From Laburnicola sp. R22_1 (lineage: Eukaryota > Ascomycota > Dothideomycetes > Pleosporales > Didymosphaeriaceae): 64,000 bases of DNA. Below, piece by piece: positions 54,879 through 64,000 of the stretch. The notes below the pieces were generated by a model. That model worked only from the letters and a program-made list of their open reading frames with translations, was not told the DNA's origin and did not search any database. Both the position numbers and the translations under genes were made by a program. Location of the stretch: contig JACONQ010000005.1 of NCBI GenBank assembly GCA_014281115.1, positions 372,001 to 436,000 on the forward strand. The letters are read 5' to 3'. Position 1 is the first letter of the stretch. Each line of letters begins with the position of its first letter.

Positions 54879-56365
54879 CTAAAAATAAGCTACTAAGGGT
54901 AATATTTAACTTCTTCTCTATCTCTTTATCTATTTAATAGGTTCTTAAGTTGTGCCTAGGCTCTCTACACCTTCTATAGCGGCGTTGTGTTAAGGGACCT
55001 ACCTCTCCCTTACTACTACCTCGCGCCCTTTTTAATAATTTTACCCTAATAGAAGGGCTTTCTACTTCCAAATCTACTCCCTAAGCAAAGCCTAGCGTCC
55101 CACCTTTCTAAATGCGCTTTCTTTTACGCATTTTTCGCTTTGTTAGAATCTTAATTTGCTTCTTAAGTTCCTTAATATAGGTCTCTTAAAGTACACTATA
55201 GTAGAGTATAAGTTTAGCACCTTTTATAAGCTGTAAGTAGCTTAATTTAGTATTGGGTAGAGACTAAATAAAAGAGTCGCGTACGAGCTTTAACTAGGAT
55301 CCAAACTTAAGGATATTACTTAGGGTCCTGGCTTACTATAGTGTATCTAGTAGAGTACCCTAAGGTGGAGTGTAAATACGCATATTAAGGCGATCTATCA
55401 CTACTAACGCATTTAAAAAAACAAGCCTAGAGGCCTTAAAGACTTTCTTATAGTTTTCTAGTATAAACACATTAAAAAACATATTATGAAAGGCTAGTAG
55501 GAAGCCCTCTTTGTTAATATAAAAGACGCGTTAGCGCGCTAAGTCCCGTACACGCTAGGAGTACTTTAGCTTTAGTAGCGCGAAATAGACCATATTAAGT
55601 AGCTAGAGGATATAAGATAAGTGCGCTAGCATATAAAGTGTTAGGATCTTCTATTCTAGGCAATAATCCTTAAAATTCTAGGAGTGGTGGCTCTTATAGC
55701 CATCTAGAATAAGTAACCTCTATAACCCTACTATGCGCGATCTTGTATACGCGTTAAAGTGCTTTAACTACGCGACTCTAAGCTTACTATTAGTCTAGCC
55801 AGTCTTAGAGACTAAGAGCTTCTAATCGCGAGGGATACTAGTCTCCTTATATCACGCTAAGATATAGACTCGCCCTTTATAGATAATAAAGGGCGAAGTA
55901 GTATACCTAGTAGCGCAAATACTCTAAATTACTATAACTCACTTGCGATTACCTGGCTAAATAAGCATAGGTTAAGAACGTCTTTCTAAACTAGTTATAA
56001 CCTTTATTAAGCTAATAACTCCTATCTAGAAGCCTATTTTATTAAAGTTATAGATGTTTTTATCCTACACTCTATACTTGGCTTTTGTGTTCTCCAGTAG
56101 CTAAAACCACGCGTTTATAATCTCTAGGTCTTCCTATTATATTCTCTATTGGTTTTTCGCTTAATTAAAAGCTATTTTAAGCTTAGGTACGCGCTTTACA
56201 AAGCGCTAAGCCTAGCATTATCCTATAGGGTCTCTATACCGCGCAGCCAGCAGTTTGTTGGCTATATCTTCTATCTTACCTAGCTAGGGTACAAATCCTC
56301 GCGAATCTAGGTTAAGAATATACTATATAAGCGTCTGCTCTTTAGTTATAGTAAGCTTTACTATA
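54879..56365 (-). pseudogene. pogo/Fot1-like transposase relic, copy C
   Basis: Collinear in reverse with the 791-2302 relic. The start codon area near 56365 reads ATA for ATG, and the first catalytic motif shows Asn and Lys near 56035. The last codons continue at 47885-47913 beyond the Gypsy insertion, so the retrotransposon entered the very end of the gene. Confidence 0.8.
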
Positions 56366-56814
56366 CCTAATTGTGTATCTACTTAGGCAGTAATTCTGTT
56401 AATTTAATTACTTAGTGTAGACTTTGGGAGATTATATACTATAGCAGCGCGTCGTAGACTTAAAATTTACTTATTCTAATAGGCGTAAAGGGCAAGCTTA
56501 GTTCTGCCTTCTTGATTAGATAATAACGCGTCGTCTTGTTAAGATATTATAATTTTTAGTGAAGTGTTATAATCTTGGCAAAAACTATCCGGCGGACTAA
56601 TTTGTCTAGGCTACTAATAAAATATGTTAACTTTTTAATTAATGTATAGAAATAGTTATTTTTTAATATTGTATCGATTTAGATCTATTGGATAGCTCTA
56701 TAGTTTTATATTATAGGGTTATTATCTATATTAATTAGTATTTAATAGTTTATTAATAATATTAAATATTAATAAAATAGTAATAAAGTAATATATAATA
56801 TATTACTAATACTT

Positions 56815-58070
56815 AGTATAATACCCTTTAGCCTCTATAACAGCGTTATAACGCCTAGGTTAAGATAATATACAATTATCTATATCCTTTTGGGGAATTA
56901 AAGCCCACTCCTCTAGTATAGCCTTTTTAAAAGCCTTAATACTAGCCTTACTTTTATCTATCCCTAAAGTAGTATTATATCTCTTATTTAGTCTATATTT
57001 TAATAGACTCCAGACGTTTTTAGTAGGGGCAAGATCGGGACTATAGGCGGAGTGGTAACAGAGATTAATTTTCTCTTTTTCAAAGAAATCCAAAACTAAT
57101 TTAGTTTTATAAATTTTGGCTTTATCTTATTTAAATTGCCACTCTAGACTAGTATTAATATATAAAACCTTGTAAATTATTTAAAATATAATATATAATA
57201 ATATATATTATATTAAAAATTAAAAAGAGGTAAAAAGGTATATATGGACTTATCCCTTTTAACTATAGGTTTAACTATAGGTATAAGGATTGTATTTAAA
57301 TAATCCTTATTAGTAAAGCTAGTAGACTAATTAGGAGTTTTAATAAACTCTAATCTAGATCTACCGCCTATCTAAATTGCTCTCCAGATTTTAATAGTAA
57401 TATCGCGGGCTATTATTAAATTAGAATAATAGTTATTAAAAAAATAAAATTATAAAACAATAGAGAAAAAGAAGAAGATTTTTTAAGTTAGGTAGAATTT
57501 TAAAATACTTACTAGAATTTTTAGTAGAAACTATTTCTTTCCCAACTTTACTATTTCCTTACTTTTAATAGTATTCACCTCTACTACTATGCCCCCTTTG
57601 TAATGCTGACTCATTAGAAAATATAACTTTAGAAAAGTCTATATTTTCTATATTTTTAACTCTTTCTTTAGCAAATAATAATCTATTATTAGCTTTTTTT
57701 TAATAAAGACTTTTTAGTAGCCTTATTAAAAGAATAACCCTTCTCTTTTAAGAAGTACTGTAAAGTTCTTTTAGCTACTCCTAGATTATTTTCTAATAAT
57801 AATCTTTTATTTTCTTTCTTAGGACTTTTAGTTAAATCCCTATTAATAACTCTTTTAGCCCTAGAGGTTATCTTAGAAACCCTTCCTTTACTAACTCTTT
57901 TTATATTATAATTCTTCTTTTTCTTCTCTTTATTACGATAAATAGTATTCTTGAGTACTTTTTAAGGGTTTATTTAAAGTAGTAGCAATAGTAGAATTAG
58001 GCGTTTTAGCCTTTAAAAGAAGAAGAATGTTAGATTCGAGTGTGGTGAATTTTAGAGCCATTTTAAGGAT
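56815..58070 (-). pseudogene. Tc1/mariner transposase relic
   Basis: Minus strand from MALKFTTLESNILLLLK (near 58060, helix-turn-helix start) to PRRYNAVIEAKGYYTKY (ending near 56815), the usual Tc1 C terminus. The open piece 56860-57093 has SAYSPDLAPTKNVWSLLKYRL, where the catalytic acidic residue of P-I-E-N-x-W reads Lys. The first catalytic motif near 57600-57625 reads FSNES with Asn for Asp. Several stops and both changed residues mark RIP. It lies about 190 bp from the end of copy C. TIRs could not be placed. Confidence 0.8.
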
Positions 58071-59989
58071 TTAAGAAAGGAGAATTTAAATCTAGAAAGA
58101 TATTATTATAAACTAAAAGCTTATTAAGAAATTATATAATTAGTGCTTATATAAGCATATTCTAAATTTTTATAACTAAAATATAAAAAAAGTTAGAGAG
58201 AAGACTTAGCTTGAAAATTTGCTTACATAATCTACCCTAAACCTAGAATGGCTAGTTAAAATTTAAAATACAACTAAACATTAATTAAAAAGTTATAGAG
58301 CTCTAAATATAGAGTTAAAAGAAGCTTTAGGTTTAAGGTTATATATGCTAAGACCTATGCTTTGTTAGCTAATACTCTATTTATAGCTAAATCCCCCTAA
58401 ACTTTCTCTTGAAAATAAGCTCTTTGGTATATTTTTAGCTAATTTATTAAATAAGTTATAAGACTTTTAAAAAGATAACATTCTAAGTGACTTTTTTTAT
58501 TGCACTCCACTGTAATAATAATCTACCTTATAGTGTATAACCTTAAGTAAATAGTTAAAATAATTTTATACTTTGATTAGACTATAATTCTAATAAACTT
58601 ATAATTAGCGCCTTACTTTTTGCTTTCTCTACTATAGCTAAAAAAGCGTAAAGATATAATACTAAAGCCCCTTTTTATTAACACCTTAAAATGCTTTTCT
58701 GTGTATACAATAGCAGGAGGAATATCTACTATTATTATAATATTTTTATTAGAAACCCCTTAGTCGCAAAAAAATAAACCATAATACTAAAGATAAGCAA
58801 GTTATATTTTACTAAAACTAATAGTTTAAGTTATTAAATACATAATAAAGACCCTTATTCTATATACTTACTAAGCCTATTTACTACTACTACTTAAGAA
58901 TATATTAACTTTACCTATTTTTTATTATTAAGGCTGCATAGTTATTGCCTTTAAAGAATATTATAGTACGTATTTTAGACTTGACTAAATAGGTTAGCGT
59001 ATTAACTACTTAATTTAATTAAGGAATAAGTATACCCTTTTAGTAGATAATTATAGATCTAGTTAATTCTATTACTTATCTAAAAAGAGACATCGTTACT
59101 TATATTTAATCCTTAGCGTTAATTATTTAAAAGGATTAGGGTTGTCTAATTGTTTCTAATTAAGCTTTATCTTAGTTAGCTAATACTAGTGTTTTTATTA
59201 ATAATTTTTAAGTATAACTTAAGCATTATACTTCTTCTAATAATTAATAATAATTTTAGAGATCAATATAGCTAGTGTAGTATAAATTGTAAAGATTATT
59301 TAACTTATCGCGCTTTAATATTTAGTAATTAACGACTTAGTCCTTATAATTACTCTAGAACTACTAGTTTTACTTACTAGAGTAGTAGATAGGGTGTTTA
59401 AACTGCTTATAATTCCTCTTATCCCTGCTATAGGATTTTCTCTAGTATAGTGCTAATTATTTAGAGCCTCTAGCTGCTAGATCTAATCTAGCTAACAAGC
59501 CACTTAAGAATTTTGCACTATCTATTAAGTAGCCCTAATTTTAGACTAAGAACGCTAACCTCTTTAGTAATAATAATATTACTTTAGAGAGAAGATTATC
59601 TCCTTCTATCTTGCTAGAGGAACTAATAGACCTAAAGAAAGCTCTCTACTATAGCTAGACTAATTAAGAGAAACCTAGTCTAGAGTATTATAAGACTACT
59701 TATAATATTTTGTACACTTATTAAGCTATTATAATAGTAAACTAGTATAAGTTTCTTAATAAGCTATTTAATATTCTCTAAAAGAAGTAAGTAGCTAGAT
59801 TTACTTTAGATTGTTTATACTAGATACGCGTTAGTTTACGCTTATTAAGTTTTATATTAAGATCTTATTTATATAAGTCTACTAAATAGGTAATAGCTCT
59901 ATAGAGCTTAAATTTATAACTAATTTATAACTTGTACTTCCTTTATAATAAGTTTACTTATATTCTTAAAATTTAGGAGCTTTTTAAAG
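58071..59989. other. AT-rich degraded sequence
   Basis: Holds repeat R at 58670-58780 and a segment (58385-58520) that is an inverted match to 46225-46340. The stretch 59300-59950 has a weak coding feel on both strands but no domain I can name; it may be the 3' part of the Copia element. Confidence 0.5.
58670..58780 (+). repeat. Dispersed repeat R
   Basis: ATTAACACCTTAAAATGCTT through AATATTTTTATTAGAAACCC and CTTAGTCGCAAAAA. Confidence 0.65.
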
Positions 59990-60350
59990 TAAGCAAACTG
60001 CTATTAAGTAAACCCTTTTATAAGTCTGTCTACTAGTATATTGCTTATTTCTAGGTAGGTAACCTTAGATAATCCTTTTATATACTCTTAACGTAGCTAT
60101 ATATTCTAAATATTAATATAGTGTAGGTAAGTGTTTATACGCTTATTCTTTCTAATAACTAGTTAAATTATTTATTAATTATTATAGAAAATATTCTATA
60201 TATATTCTAAAGTAAGCTTACGTTTTTTAAAGAACTATTTTAGCGCTATTACTTCTTTACTTATATACTTAAGTGCGCGTAGCTTAGCCTTAGTGGTAGA
60301 GGTTATAACTATGCTCTAATAAGCAGCCTTCTAGAGTATTACTCTACTAT
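59990..60350 (-). pseudogene. Copia RNase H / pol 3' end relic
   Basis: The minus strand reads SIVITSTTKAKLRALKYISK near 60255-60315 (family: TSTTEAEL.AL), then NNQQ-IIQLV and a segment corresponding to the Copia YVDIQ.MWLRQ...ADGLTK end near 60010-60130, with stops and G-to-A changes. Reverse transcriptase expected above 60350 is absent, replaced by un-RIPped AT-rich sequence. The element is truncated. Confidence 0.65.
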
Positions 60351-60389
60351 AGAGTATAACTATATAGCTATAAAATAATTTTTAAGTTT

Positions 60390-61380
60390 CTAAATTATTT
60401 GTAAATAACATATTACTATAAATTATAAGATTAGTGTTAAAACTATATTAGTAAGCAAAATAAATAATAAAATAACATGTTAGAATTTCGCTGTTATAAT
60501 AAAAGATAAATAGATAAATAACTATAAGCTACCTAAAAATAAACTAAAATAGTCGTTCCGACAATAAGTTGCAATTAAAGCCAAAGTCAACTTTAAGTAA
60601 CGCACAAAAAGTTTACTAAAAGATAATTGTAAGAAATCCAATATTATATGTATTAATTTACTTAAAACTAAAACCAAAATATAATATAAAACTAACCTAA
60701 TAAATATTATAAAATACGCTATCGTAATATAAATAAGCTCGTAATTAATTTTTCTAAATCAATAACTTTTGACAAACTTGTCGCAATTAAGCGCTTTAAC
60801 AATTTTGAGCAATTGCTAAAAAGAATATACTAAACAAGGCAATATTATATGTATTAAATTACTTATTACTAAAAAACAAAATATAACATATAAAAGACTT
60901 GTTTTATAATATAAAATACATTAGCGTATAATAAACTAAGGAGTAATAAATTATGCTAAAATAAGGCGTTTATTGTTAACGTCACAACTAAGCAATAGTA
61001 AAACAAAGTTTGCAATAGCTCGCATATAAAACACTAGTTTGCATATAAAACACTAGTTTGTATATAAAACACTAGTTTGCATATAAAACACTAGTTTGCA
61101 TATAAAACACTAGTTTGCATATAATAGCTTGCATATAAAACACTAGTCTGCATATAAAACAATAGCTCGCATATAAAACACTATTGCATATAAAACACTA
61201 GTTCAAACATTAGTTTAAAACACTAGCACGCATAAAAGTTAAAGGCATAATTAAACTATACAAAACTAAGTGTTCGTTAGTCTAAATTATTTTGTATATA
61301 GATTGCTAGGTAGCCAGTTTATTAAAATAAATCAACCAGTTTAACAATACCAACTCGATCACCTTCTTATCTATTTATCC
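60390..61380. other. AT-rich segment without RIP signature
   Basis: Unlike the rest of the block, CA and TG dinucleotides are common here (for example ACAATAAGTTGCAATTAAAG). Two diverged copies of CAATATTATATGTATTAA, with similar following sequence, lie about 200 bp apart (60639 and 60840), followed by the 19-bp minisatellite. No coding frame. Confidence 0.6.
61022..61225 (+). repeat. 19-bp minisatellite, about 9 units
   Basis: Unit GCATATAAAACACTAGTTT. Five near-perfect units at 61022-61116, a 14-bp short unit (61117-61130), then diverging units to about 61225. Confidence 0.95.
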
Positions 61381-61629
61381 ACTTTTCACAATTAGGTCTA
61401 TTATATTAGCTATACTAAATAGACTACTAGCGCGTTCTCTAAAGATATACAATTACTTAATTAATTATAATAAAGTATTATTTATTTAAATTTATTAATA
61501 AGTGCGAGAGCTTTAAAATAGCAAACGCAATATTAGGCCTAAGCATAATTGCTAGATATAGTACTAAGCTAACGCATTTCTAGTAGTTCTTAATCTTCTG
61601 CTTAGTTGCTTCCCTAGTATTCTTTATTA

Positions 61630-62350
61630 AACATCTTTGTTGTGTGGAGATTCTAACTAAGATTAAGTCCGTACTATACATAGAGAGGAGTAAAATAGGA
61701 GGCACTAAAACCTAGTAACAAAATATATATAAAATAATATTAATTTTGTTATTAACTTTCTTTATAGCAGTATTATTAATAGCAGTTAATAGACAGTCTA
61801 CTATCTAGCATAACTAAGTTATATATTATCTCTTAACTAGTAGATAATCAGAGAGCTATAGTAGACTATAGAGTTGCAACTATAGAAGTAGTGTAGGTAA
61901 TATAATAGTAAAACTATAGTTTACTATACGCATAGTGTATAAGTCTACTCTTATAATATTAGTAATGCCTAGTATACTAAATCTTTATCTTTAATATATA
62001 ACTACTACTATCTTGTAAATTTAGCTCTTTATCTATTATATTTAGTATCGCAACACTATTCTAGTGCCCTAAGTACACTACTTCTACCTAGGGCAATATA
62101 GCTATAGTAGAGTTCTAAAAGTATATAAAAGATTAGCTAGGTAAAGTTAAGGATAATTTCTAGAAATTTAGTAATTTTATATAGTAAGTAGGGTTATTAA
62201 AAAGGTCTCTTAATCTTAGCATTTTTAATAACACCTAGACCTAGCTATTTAGGCCCTATTAGCTAGCCTTATAACTCTAGATCTTTGAGTGCAAAGTACT
62301 CCTCTAGTACCTAGATAAGAAAGAATTAGGTTAGGCCTTTATACTATAAT
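61630..62350 (-). repeat. Retroelement-like repeat arm (inverted match to 42580-43345)
   Basis: Reverse-complement partner of 42580-43345, with the same order of shared segments (GGTTTTAGTGCCTCC, CTCCTCTCTATGTATAG, TAACTTAGTTATGCTAG, CTAGGCATTACTAATATTAT). Confidence 0.5.
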
Positions 62351-62739
62351 AATAAGGCAACGCAGAGACCTTGCTAGAGAAGCTTAAGGATAAGGACTAG
62401 CAGAGTTATAGTATAGGACGGCTGCCAGACAAAGAGTAATAGTTTCTTAGGGACTGCAGGAGTACAAAAGCGCAGCGATAGCACGAGAACTAGTATTCTT
62501 TATAAGCTCTTCTAATAAAAAAGAGGTTATAAAAAAGCTTCTACTATTTTTAAAATTAAACTTCTTTATAATCTTATTAATATACGTATTATAAATAAGT
62601 ATAATTATTCTATTCCTATAATCTTAAATTACTTAGACACCTAGAAACTATTTAACTAGTCTATAGTTCTTAATCTTATATTTTATTTTAACCTAACTAT
62701 ATAGCTTCTATACCTAGGCTAGTAAATAGGTTCGAGGTA

Positions 62740-62890
62740 TCCAGCTTAGGTATAGGATTAGGTTGGGGTCGCATAGACCCTGGGTATTAGTTAGGTTAAG
62801 GTTGTATAGACCCTAGGTATAGGTTAGGTTAGGTTGTACAGACCCTAGGTATAGGTTAGGTTAGGTTGCACAGACTTCTAGGTATAGATT
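62740..62890 (+). repeat. 32-bp minisatellite with telomere-like core
   Basis: About four to five units of CTAGGTATAGGTTAGGTTAG followed by GTTGTACAGACC. Units vary in the ACAGACC part. TTAGG is repeated inside each unit, but TTAGGG tracts are not. Confidence 0.85.
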
Positions 62891-64000
62891 AGATTAGGGT
62901 ACCTATTAGGGTTGCGTAACTTACGTTATATAAAATTAATAGTAATAAGATTAGTAACTTTAGTTACTTTCTAAAGGTATATAAGAAAAGAAATCTAAGT
63001 AAAAATAAAATTAATACTATTTTGCTATTAACACGTATATTTATTATATCTTATTATTACCAATACTATAGTAGCGCTAAGGTCTTAACCACTTTTATAG
63101 TAGCTGCCCCTAGTAAAAGAAAGTTAGTAGCTTGCTATCTAAAACCTTAGAACCTTTTATAGTTTTAATAGTCTTTTTATTAGCTAGTAGCTTATATAAA
63201 TTATCCCCCTTATCTAACAGCGCTATGTCTCCTAGATTATCCTCCCCTATATTAGAATCTAATAACTTTATAGATTGCTTATTAGCTATTATAAACTTAA
63301 CTATTATAATCTTTTAAATTATTTAAGTAGTAAGATTGTGCCTTTAATTTCTAATTACATCTCTACTAGTATTAAAGACGCGCTTAACACTTATCTATAA
63401 AACTTATACTACTAGAATATCCTTTATAACCTATATACGTTAGGGGTAAAATATTTAATAAACTTTTTACTACGCTAGCACATTAAATCTATTACCCTTT
63501 TTAACTATAGGAGTACTTAGATATATTTCTCCTTCTATTTAAGTTAGGCCTAAGTTATAATTAATATCTAGCGTAGCTAAACTTTAGCTAGAGGTAAAGA
63601 GGCTACTAGACTATAAACTAGATAGCAAAAAAGGCTTTTAAAACTATTCACTACTTTGTAACTATCTTTGGTTAGTATTTAAGACTAGAGTAGGATTCCT
63701 AGCTATTAGACTATTATAGTAATTAAGGTACTCTAGAAACTATTAGTAATATATATACTTGTCCTAGATCTCCTATATCTAATCCTATATAACTATTAGT
63801 ATATAACTATAATAAATAGCTATAATTATAATACCTTATACGCTATAAGCTTTTGCGAAGGATCTAATATTATTACATAGTTAAATAAGAAACCCTTTTC
63901 TCTATCTATTTTTAAGTAATACTTGTGCAACTTCTCTTATTCTATTTTAGCTGCAGCCTATATAGCTTCTAGCTATTTAATATTATTTAACTCTTTAATA
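62891..64000. other. AT-rich RIP-degraded sequence, no gene
   Basis: Open frames such as 63132-63317 are chance products of AT-rich DNA. Some minus-strand stretches (63150-63300) look weakly coding, but I cannot name a domain. Confidence 0.55.

Larger units (their letters stand above)
47347..56627 (-). mobile_element. pogo/Fot1-like transposon, copy C, split by a Gypsy element
   Basis: Outer ends are the copy A type (ACATATTCTATTAGTAG and its inverse) with flanking TA at 47345-47346 and 56628-56629. The transposon sequence stops at 47913 and resumes at 54874. Removing the Gypsy element leaves about 2.3 kb collinear with copy A in reverse orientation. The left end carries an expanded 17-bp subrepeat. 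Confidence 0.85.

Noticed and set aside
61022..61225. Possible CRISPR array
   Set aside because: The units are directly adjacent without unique spacers; it is a minisatellite in a eukaryotic genome.
63132..63317. Hydrophobic 61-aa open frame in the right AT block
   Set aside because: The composition is that of random AT-rich DNA, with no conserved motif and no context.

Overview
The window is nuclear DNA of a filamentous ascomycete, most likely a Dothideomycete (Pezizomycotina). The evidence is short spliceosomal introns (about 45-100 bp, GT-AG), fungal orthologues of housekeeping genes, and a two-compartment base composition. A roughly balanced-GC gene island (about 8.5-39.96 kb) lies between AT-rich blocks that carry the signature of repeat-induced point mutation (RIP): loss of CpA/TpG, excess TpA, CAA/CAG/TGG codons turned into stops, and catalytic D or E codons turned into N or K. 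The species cannot be named from the sequence.

Left AT block (1-8.5 kb): a degenerate pogo/Fot1-like DNA transposon (528-2741) and a gag-protease-only LTR retroelement (3400-8292) with 287-bp LTRs and an internal array of ~100-bp repeats.

Gene island: a secreted sorbosone/pyranose dehydrogenase-like oxidoreductase; a second, GC-richer pogo-type element with 49-bp TIRs; an initiator tRNA-Met; a sphingoid long-chain-base kinase; beta-COP (SEC26), divergent from mago nashi; a GID4/VID24-like E3 substrate receptor; the TRM8 tRNA m7G methyltransferase, convergent with RRP1/NOP52; a chromodomain-SET H3K9 methyltransferase (Clr4/DIM-5 type); a 2542-aa coiled-coil protein with a tandem 30-residue repeat; an MFS monocarboxylate-type transporter; and a conserved-looking protein of unknown function. 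These are mostly core cellular genes (vesicle traffic, exon junction complex, ubiquitin-mediated turnover, tRNA and ribosome maturation, heterochromatin). They are not a metabolic cluster. All exon coordinates given were worked out by hand from splice sites and reading-frame continuity.

Right AT block (39.96-64 kb): a nest of RIP-damaged elements. It holds a pogo-like copy inserted in a ~140-bp tandem duplication, two solo LTRs of the left-block retroelement family in opposite orientation (one split by a 125-bp SINE-like insertion with an 11-bp target duplication), a reverse pogo-like copy split by a complete Ty3/Gypsy element (189/190-bp LTRs, 5-bp target duplication), a Tc1/mariner transposase relic, a Copia RNase H relic, a stretch that seems to have escaped RIP and carries a 19-bp minisatellite, and a 32-bp telomere-like minisatellite.

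The best leads for something undescribed are the SINE-like family, the antisense cysteine-pair reading frame inside the Gypsy element, the expanded 17-bp repeat inside a transposon TIR, the un-RIPped satellite stretch at 60.4-61.4 kb, and the repeat-rich 2542-aa protein.
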